A stretch of DNA of 64,000 bases from Sporobacter sp963675425 (GTDB lineage: Bacteria > Bacillota > Clostridia > Oscillospirales > Oscillospiraceae): NCBI GenBank assembly GCA_963675425.1, contig OY776214.1, positions 3,038,001 through 3,102,000 on the forward strand, given 5' to 3'. The notes below the pieces were generated by a model. It searched no databases. It worked only from the letters and a program-made list of their open reading frames with translations, and was not told the DNA's origin. Below, one piece after another: positions 17,210 to 24,448 of this stretch. The stretch's first letter is position 1. The number at the start of each line of letters is the position of its first letter. The position numbers and the translations under genes are program-made.

Positions 17210-17539
17210 ATGCTTAAAGCCATTAAAGCCGTTTTGTTGTCGGTTTTCATATCGGGCGCAATGCTGATGCTGCTCGCGCTGGCGATTGTGCCGACGCTGT
17301 CGGCTGCCGAGGAGGAAACCGCGCCGGTGCTTGCCGAGACGCAGGAGACCGAGAGTTACTGGCTGCGTGCGTATAACGGTCATATCGCCGTCTTTTTCGG
17401 TGATACCGATGCGCCGGCTATTGAGACAACCATTAAGGTTGAAAGTCTCAGAGATGTCGACCGGCAGAAGCTTGAGCAGGGCATTGAGGCCGCCTCATAT
17501 GAGGACGTCCTTAAGCTTTTGGAAGACTTCGGTTCATAG
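17210..17539 (+). CDS. small exported protein with BofC-like C-terminal domain
   Basis: 109 residues from ATG 17210 (AGGTGGG lies nine bases upstream; the earlier GTG/ATG codons lack a site). Residues 1-34 form a signal anchor. The rest, YWLRAYNGHIAVFFGDTDAPAIETTIKVESL..DRQKLEQGI..EDVLKLLEDF, matches by eye the short 'YxLReYNGxIAVF...P' domain found in many clostridial exported proteins and in BofC, a forespore protein that tunes SpoIVB. A sporulation or envelope signalling role is therefore possible but unproven. No partner genes are adjacent. Confidence 0.6.
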   Translation: MLKAIKAVLLSVFISGAMLMLLALAIVPTLSAAEEETAPVLAETQETESYWLRAYNGHIAVFFGDTDAPAIETTIKVESLRDVDRQKLEQGIEAASYEDVLKLLEDFGS

Positions 17540-17929
17540 GGCGCTCATACATGGCGCTCTTTAAGACTGCCCAACAAAGCCGCGTCTTAAAACGCGCCGG
17601 GGGTACAAAACGACTCGAATATAATAAAGAACGTAAAAAATCTGATATTGTTCCGGCATATTCTCCATTTTTATTTTTTTAACATAAGCATTATGCCGGA
17701 TTACCGCGCGGCTGCCGCTGATTCGACGGCTGCCGCCTTCTTTTTTGCCGGTGGCCGTATCTGCGGGTACTTGATTAATGAGTTTGTCTGGCGTATTATA
17801 GGCATACGGCGCGTCGAGAGGCATTTTTGGCCCGACGCTAAAAAGGATAAGACTTCATTTTAGTTGAGCGCTCCGGAGAATGCTGGCCAGACACACGGCC
17901 GCCTTTAGCGCGGAGCAGAGGAGGTCATT
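17540..17929. other. intergenic region with terminator
   Basis: 390 bases without a convincing gene; the open frames here lack ribosome binding sites. It contains a degenerate CTGTCGA-type repeat near 17564 and a hairpin terminator at 17708-17746. Confidence 0.55.
17708..17746 (+). terminator. probable Rho-independent terminator
   Basis: GCGGC-T-GCCG and CGGC-T-GCCGC pair with one T-T mismatch around a nine-base loop, followed by CTTCTTTTTT. Confidence 0.6.
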
Positions 17930-18229
17930 ATGAGTGAAGAATACGGAAATGATTATATCGCGGTCACAGATGAGGACGGCAATGAATTCGAACTTGAGCA
18001 TCTGGACACCATAGAATATGAGGGTGTGCTGTATATGGCGTTTTTACCAGCCAACATGGATGAAGACGACGACGATTACGGCCTTGTCATCCTGAAGGTC
18101 GAGGAATCGGATGGTGAGGAAATCCTGGCGACTGTTGATGACCAGCAGGAGCTGGACGCTGTTTACGAGGTGTTTATGAGCCAGCTGTTTAATGAAGACG
18201 GGGAAGGCGCTGACGTATCAAATCCGTGA
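17930..18229 (+). CDS. DUF1292 family protein
   Basis: 99 residues, very acidic, with the DUF1292 signature I-A-V-T-D-E-D-G-N-E-F-E-L-E-H-L-D-T and Y-M-A-F-L-P. Family members (YrzB in Bacillus) are small soluble proteins widespread in Firmicutes, usually beside ruvX, mltG or a Fur-type gene; their function is unknown. Here it stands alone, just ahead of the 6S RNA. GGAGGTC lies a few bases before ATG 17930. Confidence 0.85.
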   Translation: MSEEYGNDYIAVTDEDGNEFELEHLDTIEYEGVLYMAFLPANMDEDDDDYGLVILKVEESDGEEILATVDDQQELDAVYEVFMSQLFNEDGEGADVSNP

Positions 18230-18280
18230 TCGAGATGCGGTATTTCCAATGCTGTCTTTATTTGGCGGCGGGCCTGGGAA

Positions 18281-18309
18281 TTGAAAAAACGGTTCCTGTG
18301 TGTTAAAAT
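18281..18309 (+). promoter_or_regulatory. candidate promoter upstream of the 6S RNA
   Basis: TTGAAA (18281-18286), 17 bases, TAAAAT (18304-18309) with an extended TG at 18301-18302. A start near 18316 would leave a 50-nt leader before the folded RNA, which would need processing. Confidence 0.45.
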
Positions 18310-18364
18310 ATGAGCCGCGGGACAATACTGCGGTTCCGTACAGAACATATTTGTATTTTCGTTT

Positions 18365-18571
18365 TTACCCTGCCTTGTTCGTGATAGGCCTTTTTAAACC
18401 CACATTATTGATAAGGGATTCTGAGCTCTTCCGGCGAATTGCAGGCCTCCCGGGGGCCGCCTTGTGACGGCCTTTGGATGTTGGAAGCAGAGAAACTGGA
18501 AGGAGGAAACCCACCTGCCGAGCGGTGCAGGTTATAATGGGGCTTACACGGCACGGCGGGGTCAGTTTTTG
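18365..18571 (+). ncRNA. ssrS: 6S RNA (SsrS), RNA polymerase regulator
   Basis: The two ends close into a long stem: CCCTGCC-T-TTGTTCGTG (18368-18383) pairs with CACGGCACGGCGGGG (18547-18561), with one mismatch and one bulge. Inside are A-A-A-C-C-C-A-C near the 5' side, a GC-rich central hairpin around 18440-18480, and GGAGGAAACCCACCTGC, ending in TTATAATGGGGCTTACACGG. The size (about 195 nt), the closing stem, the large internal bubble and these conserved blocks match clostridial 6S RNAs as I remember them. 6S RNA mimics an open promoter and sequesters the housekeeping holoenzyme in stationary phase. A short T-run follows. Confidence 0.75.
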
Positions 18572-18626
18572 ACGCCGGGAAACGTGTGTCATTTGTAAAT
18601 TTATTTGGAACATATTTTTTTAAAGC

Positions 18627-18655
18627 TTGAAAGCGACTGCGCTTTCGAGTATAAT
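18627..18655 (+). promoter_or_regulatory. promoter of the foldase gene
   Basis: TTGAAA (18627-18632), exactly 17 bases, TATAAT (18650-18655). The spacer contains a perfect hairpin (GAAAGCG 18629-18635, CGCTTTC 18640-18646) overlapping the -35 box, which could be a binding site. The foldase start lies 150 bases downstream. Confidence 0.75.
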
Positions 18656-18805
18656 AACCCCTGTTATACCATTGATTAAGGGCGAAAAAGGTATAGCGGG
18701 GCCGTTTTTTTCGCCGATTTTCGGCAGGGACTGGCCCGGTCGCCGGACAATGAAAAAGGTAAGTCGGCGGCAACCTTACATAATAACAGAAGGAATGGTA
18801 GGCAT

Positions 18806-20380
18806 ATGGGTGCATCGCAGGACAAAAATAAGCGCGACACATCGGGATTTGATCTGAACACGTCTAAAAACCGGCAGAAGAAGGATGATGAACGCGCAAA
18901 AAAGACGGCACGGACCGCTATCATTACAGTGATTGTAGTCGCCGTTTTATTTATCGGCGCGCTGTTTATTAACTCTAATTATCTCCGGCAGAACCTAGCC
19001 TGTGTCAGAATCGACGGCGTGAAATACTCCATTACAGACTTTAGTTATAATTATCAGAATCTGTATGCGCAGTATTACAGCAGCATGAGCGGCTCGGGCA
19101 GCGATTTCACCAACGCCATGCTGCCGGAACAAGGCAAGTCGCTGAAATCTCAAATCTATGATGAGGATACAGGTGAAACCTGGGCTGAGTTTTTCCAAAA
19201 AATGACCATTGAGCAGTTGAAGCAGGATAATACAATTCTGGTTGCGGCAATGGACGCTGGGTATCAGCTCACTGATGAGGACAAGGCCGCTGTGGATGAC
19301 GAAATCGAAAACGTACGGACCTCGTCTTCCAGCTATGGTTACCCGGATCTCGACAGCTACCTTAAGGCCATGTACGGCAAAGGCATGAACGAGAAAGCAT
19401 TCCGCGAGGCGGTGGAGCGTACTTATCTGATTACCTCATATACTAATTATATTAACGACTCTTTCACCTATACGCAGGATGATCTGGAAAACTACTATAC
19501 GGAAAACCGTGATAAGCTTGATACGTTTACCTACCGGTATTTCCACATATCGGCCGGCGATATTAAGAAGGCTGATTACGACACCGACGAGGAATACAAC
19601 GCGGCCAAGGAAGCGGCCATCGATGATACCGAGCAGCGCGCTCAGGATTATCTCGCCGAGATTACAGACGAGGCCAGCTTTATTGAGACCGCGCGCGAAT
19701 ATGATCCCGAGATGTATGCGGAGGACGATTCGTCACAGCGTTCTTATCAGGGCGAGCTGTTAGGCGCCACCTACGGCGACTGGCTTAAGGATAGTGCCCG
19801 GCAGGAGGGCGACGTCTCGACGTTCCGCTCCTCCAACGGCACCTATGTCGTCTACTACGGCACGCGGTCCGACAATCATTACAATACCACCGACGTACGC
19901 GTAATCCTGTGCCCGCCGGAGACGGTGAACGCCGATGATTACGCTGACGATGAGACGACCGATGCGTATGATGCGGCTGTTGAAGCGGCCCGTGCGGCGG
20001 CCGAAAAAACGGCCAACGATATCCTTGCGGTTATTGACAGTCAGGATGACAAGGAAGCAGCCTTTATTGACCAGACGGATTTCTATAACGGTACCATTCA
20101 GATTGACAGCGATAAATCCGGCCTCTTAGAAAAGGTCTACAAGGACCAGATGCCCGAAACTGTTAACGACTGGATTTTTGATTCAGCCAGACAGACCGGC
20201 GATTACAAGCTGATCTATGCCGAGGATGTGGGATATTATCTCGTCTACTTTGCGGGCACCGACGATCTGTACAGCAACATCCTGTCTGATACAAAGCTGC
20301 GGCAGGAAGACCTGCAGGCATGGAAGGACTCTCTCGAGGTCTCCGATGCAAAGGTGACATGGCTCATGACGCTGGTCTAA
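18806..20380 (+). CDS. PrsA/SurA-like membrane-anchored foldase (SurA_N domain)
   Basis: 524 residues. A basic N-terminal tail with about 30 charged residues precedes one membrane helix (ITVIVVAVLFIGALFI), so the bulk is outside the cell. The extracellular part has a SurA/PrsA-type N-terminal chaperone domain (ETWAEFFQKMTIEQLKQDNTIL...). Two segments (YFHISAGDI and DVRVILCPPE) resemble degenerate parvulin rotamase repeats, but the usual catalytic motifs are not clear. It probably helps secreted proteins fold. The sequence is acidic. Start ATG 18806 has AAGGA upstream; a terminator follows. Confidence 0.78.
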   Translation: MGASQDKNKRDTSGFDLNTSKNRQKKDDERAKKTARTAIITVIVVAVLFIGALFINSNYLRQNLACVRIDGVKYSITDFSYNYQNLYAQYYSSMSGSGSDFTNAMLPEQGKSLKSQIYDEDTGETWAEFFQKMTIEQLKQDNTILVAAMDAGYQLTDEDKAAVDDEIENVRTSSSSYGYPDLDSYLKAMYGKGMNEKAFREAVERTYLITSYTNYINDSFTYTQDDLENYYTENRDKLDTFTYRYFHISAGDIKKADYDTDEEYNAAKEAAIDDTEQRAQDYLAEITDEASFIETAREYDPEMYAEDDSSQRSYQGELLGATYGDWLKDSARQEGDVSTFRSSNGTYVVYYGTRSDNHYNTTDVRVILCPPETVNADDYADDETTDAYDAAVEAARAAAEKTANDILAVIDSQDDKEAAFIDQTDFYNGTIQIDSDKSGLLEKVYKDQMPETVNDWIFDSARQTGDYKLIYAEDVGYYLVYFAGTDDLYSNILSDTKLRQEDLQAWKDSLEVSDAKVTWLMTLV

Positions 20381-20440
20381 TCAATCTGCTAATCTCAGCC
20401 AAAAAGCCTCTCAGCACTTAAGCCTATAAATAAATACAAG

Positions 20441-20476
20441 ATACAGCGCAAGGCAAGAGCCCTGCGCTGTATTTTT
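20441..20476 (+). terminator. Rho-independent terminator
   Basis: ATACAGCGCA (20441-20450) and TGCGCTGTAT (20463-20472) with a following T-run, 60 bases after the foldase stop. The rest of 20477-20713 shows no feature apart from a ribosome binding site. Confidence 0.88.
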
Positions 20477-20713
20477 GTGTATGACGAAGACAGTATTGCA
20501 GGATAAAAAGTCTGGTAATATTGTTGATTTTATTCGTCAGCTTGGATATTCGGGATTAAACGGAATATTTGCTGACAGAGCGTTCGACTAAAAAAAACTA
20601 AAAAGCGTGCGTAAATATATTAATATTAAGATATAAGCTGAGTAAATAGGAAGGCGTCGTATAGGCATTATCCATTTGCTGAATCAGAAATTTTGCTTCA
20701 ATCGAGGTTAGTG

Positions 20714-21481
20714 ATGGAAAAGAGTAAAATAAGAGCGTTTTTTGAATCGATATTAAGCGATATCGCTGCTTCAATACTGACGACGGCGCTGTTTAATGTT
20801 TTGCCACAGAGTGTCCGGGATGTTGCGACTCAGCTTTTCAGCTCAAGCATTCTCGTAACGTCCATCTTTATATTTATTTTTACTTTTTTGTTATTCAACT
20901 ACATAAAAACAAATATATTATATTATGTTGTATACGTTGATAAGCAGATCATAGAAAGAGAGTACGAATTTTATTACTATACGATGTTTTATGTCACACG
21001 TGAGCTGATACAATGCCAGATTCATTACAGGTACAAGAGTTTCTCAGCGATTGATACGGATACTTTTATCTTTAAGTGGACCGGGAATGACTATACTATA
21101 GAAATCCTGTCGGAAGGCTATAGTCTGAATAAAATTGAAAAAACGGATGATTATGAAAGATATCTCGTTATATTTCCAAGAAAAATCCAGAAAAATCAAA
21201 GTGTCGAATTAAAATTCAATTTAAAATTATACGATAAAAACCAGACGGCCGTACCAATCATGCAGTATAACGTCAACCACCCGTTGAAAAAACTGAAAAT
21301 GGAGCTGCGGTTTTCCGGAAGTATAGAGCTTGAGCATGTGTGCAGGCAGTGTTTCATTGGTAATTCAAATTATGCAACACAATCGGAGGATTGCGATGCG
21401 TCGGAAAGCGAATACTTGTTATGTGAAGAAAAACCCCTTTTCCTGCATAAATACTGCCTGAATTGGAAATATAGGATTTAA
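20714..21481 (+). CDS. unrecognised membrane protein, two helices plus beta-rich domain
   Basis: 255 residues, family not recognised. The N-terminal 70 residues hold two hydrophobic segments (about 12-30 and 43-62); the remainder is soluble, rich in aromatic residues and alternating beta-strand patterns, with three cysteines near VCRQCFIGN and further ones towards the end. ATG 20714 is preferred, with GAGG six bases upstream. The gene is clearly more AT-rich than its neighbours and stands alone next to transposase debris, so recent acquisition is likely. The two-helix-plus-beta layout recalls effector proteins of nucleotide-signalling defence systems, but no cyclase is nearby, so this is only a possibility. 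Confidence 0.5.
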   Translation: MEKSKIRAFFESILSDIAASILTTALFNVLPQSVRDVATQLFSSSILVTSIFIFIFTFLLFNYIKTNILYYVVYVDKQIIEREYEFYYYTMFYVTRELIQCQIHYRYKSFSAIDTDTFIFKWTGNDYTIEILSEGYSLNKIEKTDDYERYLVIFPRKIQKNQSVELKFNLKLYDKNQTAVPIMQYNVNHPLKKLKMELRFSGSIELEHVCRQCFIGNSNYATQSEDCDASESEYLLCEEKPLFLHKYCLNWKYRI

Positions 21482-21604
21482 CAGTGACCGCTTGCGTTTT
21501 TGCTGCTATAATAATAACAAAGCTGACGTAAAGTATTTACGAATGATAGGATGGTTTGAATGGAAGTCGAAGGCTAGAAAATTTTGTACTTTATAAATAA
21601 GAAT

Positions 21605-21646
21605 GAAAAAGGGGCTGTAGTAAAACAAAAATTGCTACAGCCCCCG
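21605..21646. terminator. terminator-like hairpin shared with the right window edge
   Basis: GGGGCTGTAG (21611-21620) and CTACAGCCCC (21636-21645) flank a short loop; an A-run on the left gives a T-tract on the minus strand. The sequence around the left arm (AAAAGGGGCTGTAG-AAAACA) recurs at 63937-63957. Confidence 0.5.
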
Positions 21647-21797
21647 ATCTTTGATCTGGAACCGGAGCGAGAACCAGAAAAAGAGCCGTTCTGAGGACTA
21701 AATTATCCTCGCTGACGGGCAACTCAACAGTGAGCGTCAGCCAGATTTCTTTGAGCTGCGCCGCAAAGGCTGATAGAGGCGGAGGTTTCCGGTATCG

Positions 21798-22010
21798 TTG
21801 GAGGAGAAGCTGGCACACGGTCTCGGAATTGAGAACCTCTCCCGCAGTCAAGTTAGCGAGATGACAAGGGGCCTCAATGATCAGGTGCAGGAATTTCGGA
21901 GTCGCTCACTGGCAGACACCCATTACCCCGTGATATGGACGGATGCTCTTTACGAGAAAGTCCGCGTAGATGGCCGCGTTAACAGCATGACCGTACTTAT
22001 TACCTGTGGC
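21798..22010 (+). pseudogene. IS256-family (mutator) transposase remnant
   Basis: About 70 codons match the conserved core of IS256-type transposases: LGIENLSRSQVSEMTRGLNDQVQEFRSR followed by YPVIWTDALYEKVRVDGRV, where the first catalytic Asp of the DDE triad sits in W-T-D-A-L-Y. Everything before and after this block is missing or out of frame, so it is an old deletion remnant. No inverted repeats of the parent element are identifiable nearby. Confidence 0.8.
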
Positions 22011-22363
22011 AACTGCACCATCAATATGAGCTCACATGAATATAGCCTATGGGCTATATCTCCTGTGTCTCAGAAATGCCCTGCCGGGTCTGGTGTTCGA
22101 GGGAGGGAACGTGCCTCCCTCATGTCCGTTGTTGGACACAAGAACATTAAACACGCGTTTAAATAGCTTCCTTCTTTAAAAAAAGCCTCGTTCCTTGTGA
22201 ATTCAAGATTTTCAGGATGGTGTTTTTTGATGCTTAATCATATCTTGTAACCGCAATAAATTGCGCTGCTAATAAGAAGATTTTATGAGGATGGCGCTAA
22301 ATTATCGATCTAGTGTAGTTGATAATAGATATGGGTAAAGCAGCCTTATAAATTTTATGGGAC

Positions 22364-22394
22364 AAAAAAGCAGGACAGATGCTATCTGTCCTGC
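22364..22394 (-). terminator. terminator of the cold-shock gene
   Basis: On the minus strand GCAGGACAGAT-agc-ATCTGTCCTGC is followed by six T residues. Confidence 0.92.
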
Positions 22395-22424
22395 CATTCT
22401 TATCAACTAGATATTTGTTGCTGA

Positions 22425-22637
22425 TTAGGCAATGCAAACATTTGTGGCTCTAAGTTTGCTGCTGTTTTTCGGATCAGCCTCAATATTAAAGGATACTTTC
22501 TGGCCCTCATCTAAAGCCTTATATCCATCAGACTGGATTGCGGAAAAATGCACAAAAATATCATCGCCGCCATTGTCGTTGGAAATAAAGCCGAAGCCCT
22601 TTTCCGAATTAAACCATTTTACTGTACCGTTATTCAT
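22425..22637 (-). CDS. cold-shock protein (CspA family)
   Basis: 70 residues, one cold-shock domain. RNP1 is KGFGFI and RNP2 is IFVHF; the start MNNGTVKWFNSEKGFGFI is diagnostic. It binds single-stranded RNA/DNA and acts as an RNA chaperone. GGAGG lies before the ATG. The consensus promoter and the roughly 115-nt leader suggest the temperature-sensitive untranslated region usual for csp messages. Confidence 0.96.
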   Translation of the reverse strand: MNNGTVKWFNSEKGFGFISNDNGGDDIFVHFSAIQSDGYKALDEGQKVSFNIEADPKNSSKLRATNVCIA

Positions 22638-22759
22638 TGGGTACCTCCATAAATATTATTCGTACCCAGAAAAACAAAAAACTCACATGTTTCCGCAAAT
22701 CATACAAAAACAATGACTTGCTACACGTGAGAACAAAGTAATTATCTTGATACAATCTC

Positions 22760-22788
22760 ACTATAACATGAGCTTTCATATTTGTCAA
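22760..22788 (-). promoter_or_regulatory. promoter of the cold-shock gene
   Basis: On the minus strand TTGACA (22788-22783), 17 bases, TATAGT (22765-22760). A start near 22752 gives a leader of about 115 nt before the cold-shock ATG. Confidence 0.8.
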
Positions 22789-22896
22789 TAGAAAAAGTAA
22801 AAAGTAGGGGGTTGTTTTTGTACAAAGTAGGGGATTGTTTTAGACGAGCTGTCGTCAGTGAACAGTTGAGAATGCCGGTTAGAGAATTGGCTAAAA

Positions 22897-22929
22897 AACA
22901 AAAAGCTTGCAAACGATAGTCTGCAAGCT
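22897..22929 (-). terminator. terminator of the tRNA-Leu transcript
   Basis: On the minus strand AGCTTGCA and TGCAAGCT form a stem followed by TTTTTGTTTTTT, eight bases after the tRNA 3' end. Confidence 0.85.
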
Positions 22930-22936
22930 CTTTTCA

Positions 22937-23024
22937 TGGTGCGCGAGGGGGGACTTGAACCCCCACGTCCGTATTGGACACTAGAACCTGAATCTAGCGA
23001 GTCTGCCAATTCCACCACTCGCGC
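22937..23024 (-). tRNA. tRNA-Leu (anticodon CAG)
   Basis: The minus strand folds as a class II tRNA: acceptor GCGCGAG/CTCGCGC, D-arm TGGTGGAATTGGCAGAC, anticodon stem CTAGA/TCTAG with loop TTCAGGT (anticodon CAG), a long variable arm (GTCC/GGAC), and T-arm GGGGGTTCAAGTCCCCC. The CCA end is encoded. 88 bases in all. Confidence 0.97.
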
Positions 23025-23037
23025 GGATAGCTTTAGT

Positions 23038-23067
23038 ATATTACCACTGAAGCATGTCCCGTGTCAA
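23038..23067 (-). promoter_or_regulatory. promoter of the tRNA-Leu gene
   Basis: On the minus strand TTGACA (23067-23062), 18 bases, TAATAT (23043-23038), 14 bases before the tRNA. The remainder of 23068-23316 shows no gene or structure. Confidence 0.7.
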
Positions 23068-23320
23068 TACCAAAGTCAAGCAATATTCAAATTTTCTTTG
23101 GCGCGGATTATGAGACGCCGCGCTCGGTGATATAAGCCGAAGCAGACCCGATGTTATTCGCATGGTGAGGTATATGACAGACTGCGCGGGGGGGCGCGTA
23201 CAGTGTGGCTGGTGCAGATAACAGGCTTGGCGCGGTCAGGGCACAAGGGACAGGGGAGCAGGAAACGCGGCGTATTCGATATTCACTGGCGAAACAGCCA
23301 TTGTCGGTCTTGACAGCAAA

Positions 23321-23346
23321 AAACGCCCCAAATGGGGCGTTTTATT
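23321..23346. terminator. bidirectional terminator
   Basis: AAACGCCCC (23321-23329) and GGGGCGTTT (23334-23342) with A- and T-runs on both sides; it closes the minus-strand gene ending at 23383. Confidence 0.85.
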
Positions 23347-23382
23347 ATGACTGAATATTTGGATAGTTATTATCGTTGCTTT

Positions 23383-23580
23383 TTAATCATCGGTTTTGGA
23401 TGCTTCGTTGGTATCGGATGATTCCTCCGGGTGCCCAAAGCAGCCGACGATGACGAAAAACAAACCAAAACCGCCTGCGGCATAGGCCCAGCCCGATTCT
23501 TGCATAACGGCTGGGATGATACCGAAGAGAATGAGCGCAAAACCGGCGATCATGAGTTTCTTGTGGAAATTCATTTTCAT
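23383..23580 (-). CDS. small two-helix membrane protein, unrecognised
   Basis: 65 residues with two membrane helices (about 9-26 and 33-48) and a short acidic tail (EESSDTNEASKTDD). GAGGA lies seven bases before the start. It follows the carB-dapF gene by ten bases and must share its message, which is the only hint to its role. No family recognised. Confidence 0.65.
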   Translation of the reverse strand: MKMNFHKKLMIAGFALILFGIIPAVMQESGWAYAAGGFGLFFVIVGCFGHPEESSDTNEASKTDD

Positions 23581-23590
23581 GGGCTCGTCC

Positions 23591-24448
23591 TCATATCTCG
23601 ACGATACCGTCGAAGCACTTGGTCGCGCTGCCCGTCATGAAGATACCATCGTCCGTGTACCGGATTTTGAGGTCGCCGCCGACGAGCTTGACGGTTATGT
23701 CCGTGTCTTTCTTGCAGTAACCGTTGACCACGGCGGCCACAGCGGCCGCACACGCGCCGGTTCCGCTGGCCTGGGTCTCGCCGTTGCCGCGCTCCCAGAT
23801 GCGCATAGAAAGCGTGTTCTCGTTCATCACGAGGACAAACTCCGTGTTGACGCGCTCGGGGAAGATAGGATCGTGCTCGAACAGCGGGCCGATTTTCTCA
23901 AGGTCCAGACTGTGGATGTTCGGCAGAAAGACGACGCAGTGCGGGTTGCCGACCGACAGGCACGTAATACGGTATTCGTCCCCGGCGATCCGGAGCGGCT
24001 TGTTAATAACGCTGTCCCCCGGGAGGTTTACCGGGATGCGTACGGGCGCAAACTCGGCCTTGCCCATGTCGGCCGTGACGGTGGAGACCTTGCCGCCAAT
24101 GGTGTACACGTGCATCTTTTTGAGCTTGCCGCCCATCTCAATCACCATGTCGCGCTTGGGCACAATGCCCGTGTCGAAGAGATACTTGCACACGCATCGC
24201 AGGGCGTTGCCGCCGATACCGCCGTTCGTCCCGTCCATATTGTAAATCTGTACGGACGCGTCGGCCTCCATTGACGGAAGTATAAGCACGACGCCGTCGC
24301 CGCCGATGCCGAGATGACGGTCGGACAGGCGGATGGAGAGGCTTTCGGGGCTGCCAACTAGATTTTCCTCGAGGCAGTTGAAATAGATATAGTCGTTGCC
24401 GCACGTCTGCATCTTTGAAAACGGCAGCTGGATTTTCTTCTTGCGCAT
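23591..24448 (-). other. DapF-like C-terminal domain of the carB fusion
   Basis: The last 285 codons have the length and boundaries of a free-standing dapF gene. A Met codon at 24448 lies exactly at the domain border, so separate translation is possible, although the sequence before it (TGGTGGAC) is only a weak ribosome binding site. Substrate-binding residues are kept, both Cys are lost (codons 24212-24214 read GGC and 23765-23767 read AGC on the coding strand). Confidence 0.85.

Larger units (their letters stand above)
21482..22424. other. degenerate region with mobile-element debris
   Basis: About 940 bases without an intact gene. It holds a palindromic terminator-like repeat (21611-21646), a fragment of an IS256-family transposase (21798-22010), a small palindrome around 22050 and the terminator of the cold-shock gene at its right end. 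Confidence 0.65.

Noticed and set aside
17648..17863. 71-codon open frame between the BofC-like and DUF1292 genes
   Set aside because: No ribosome binding site, odd composition, and it overlaps a terminator hairpin.
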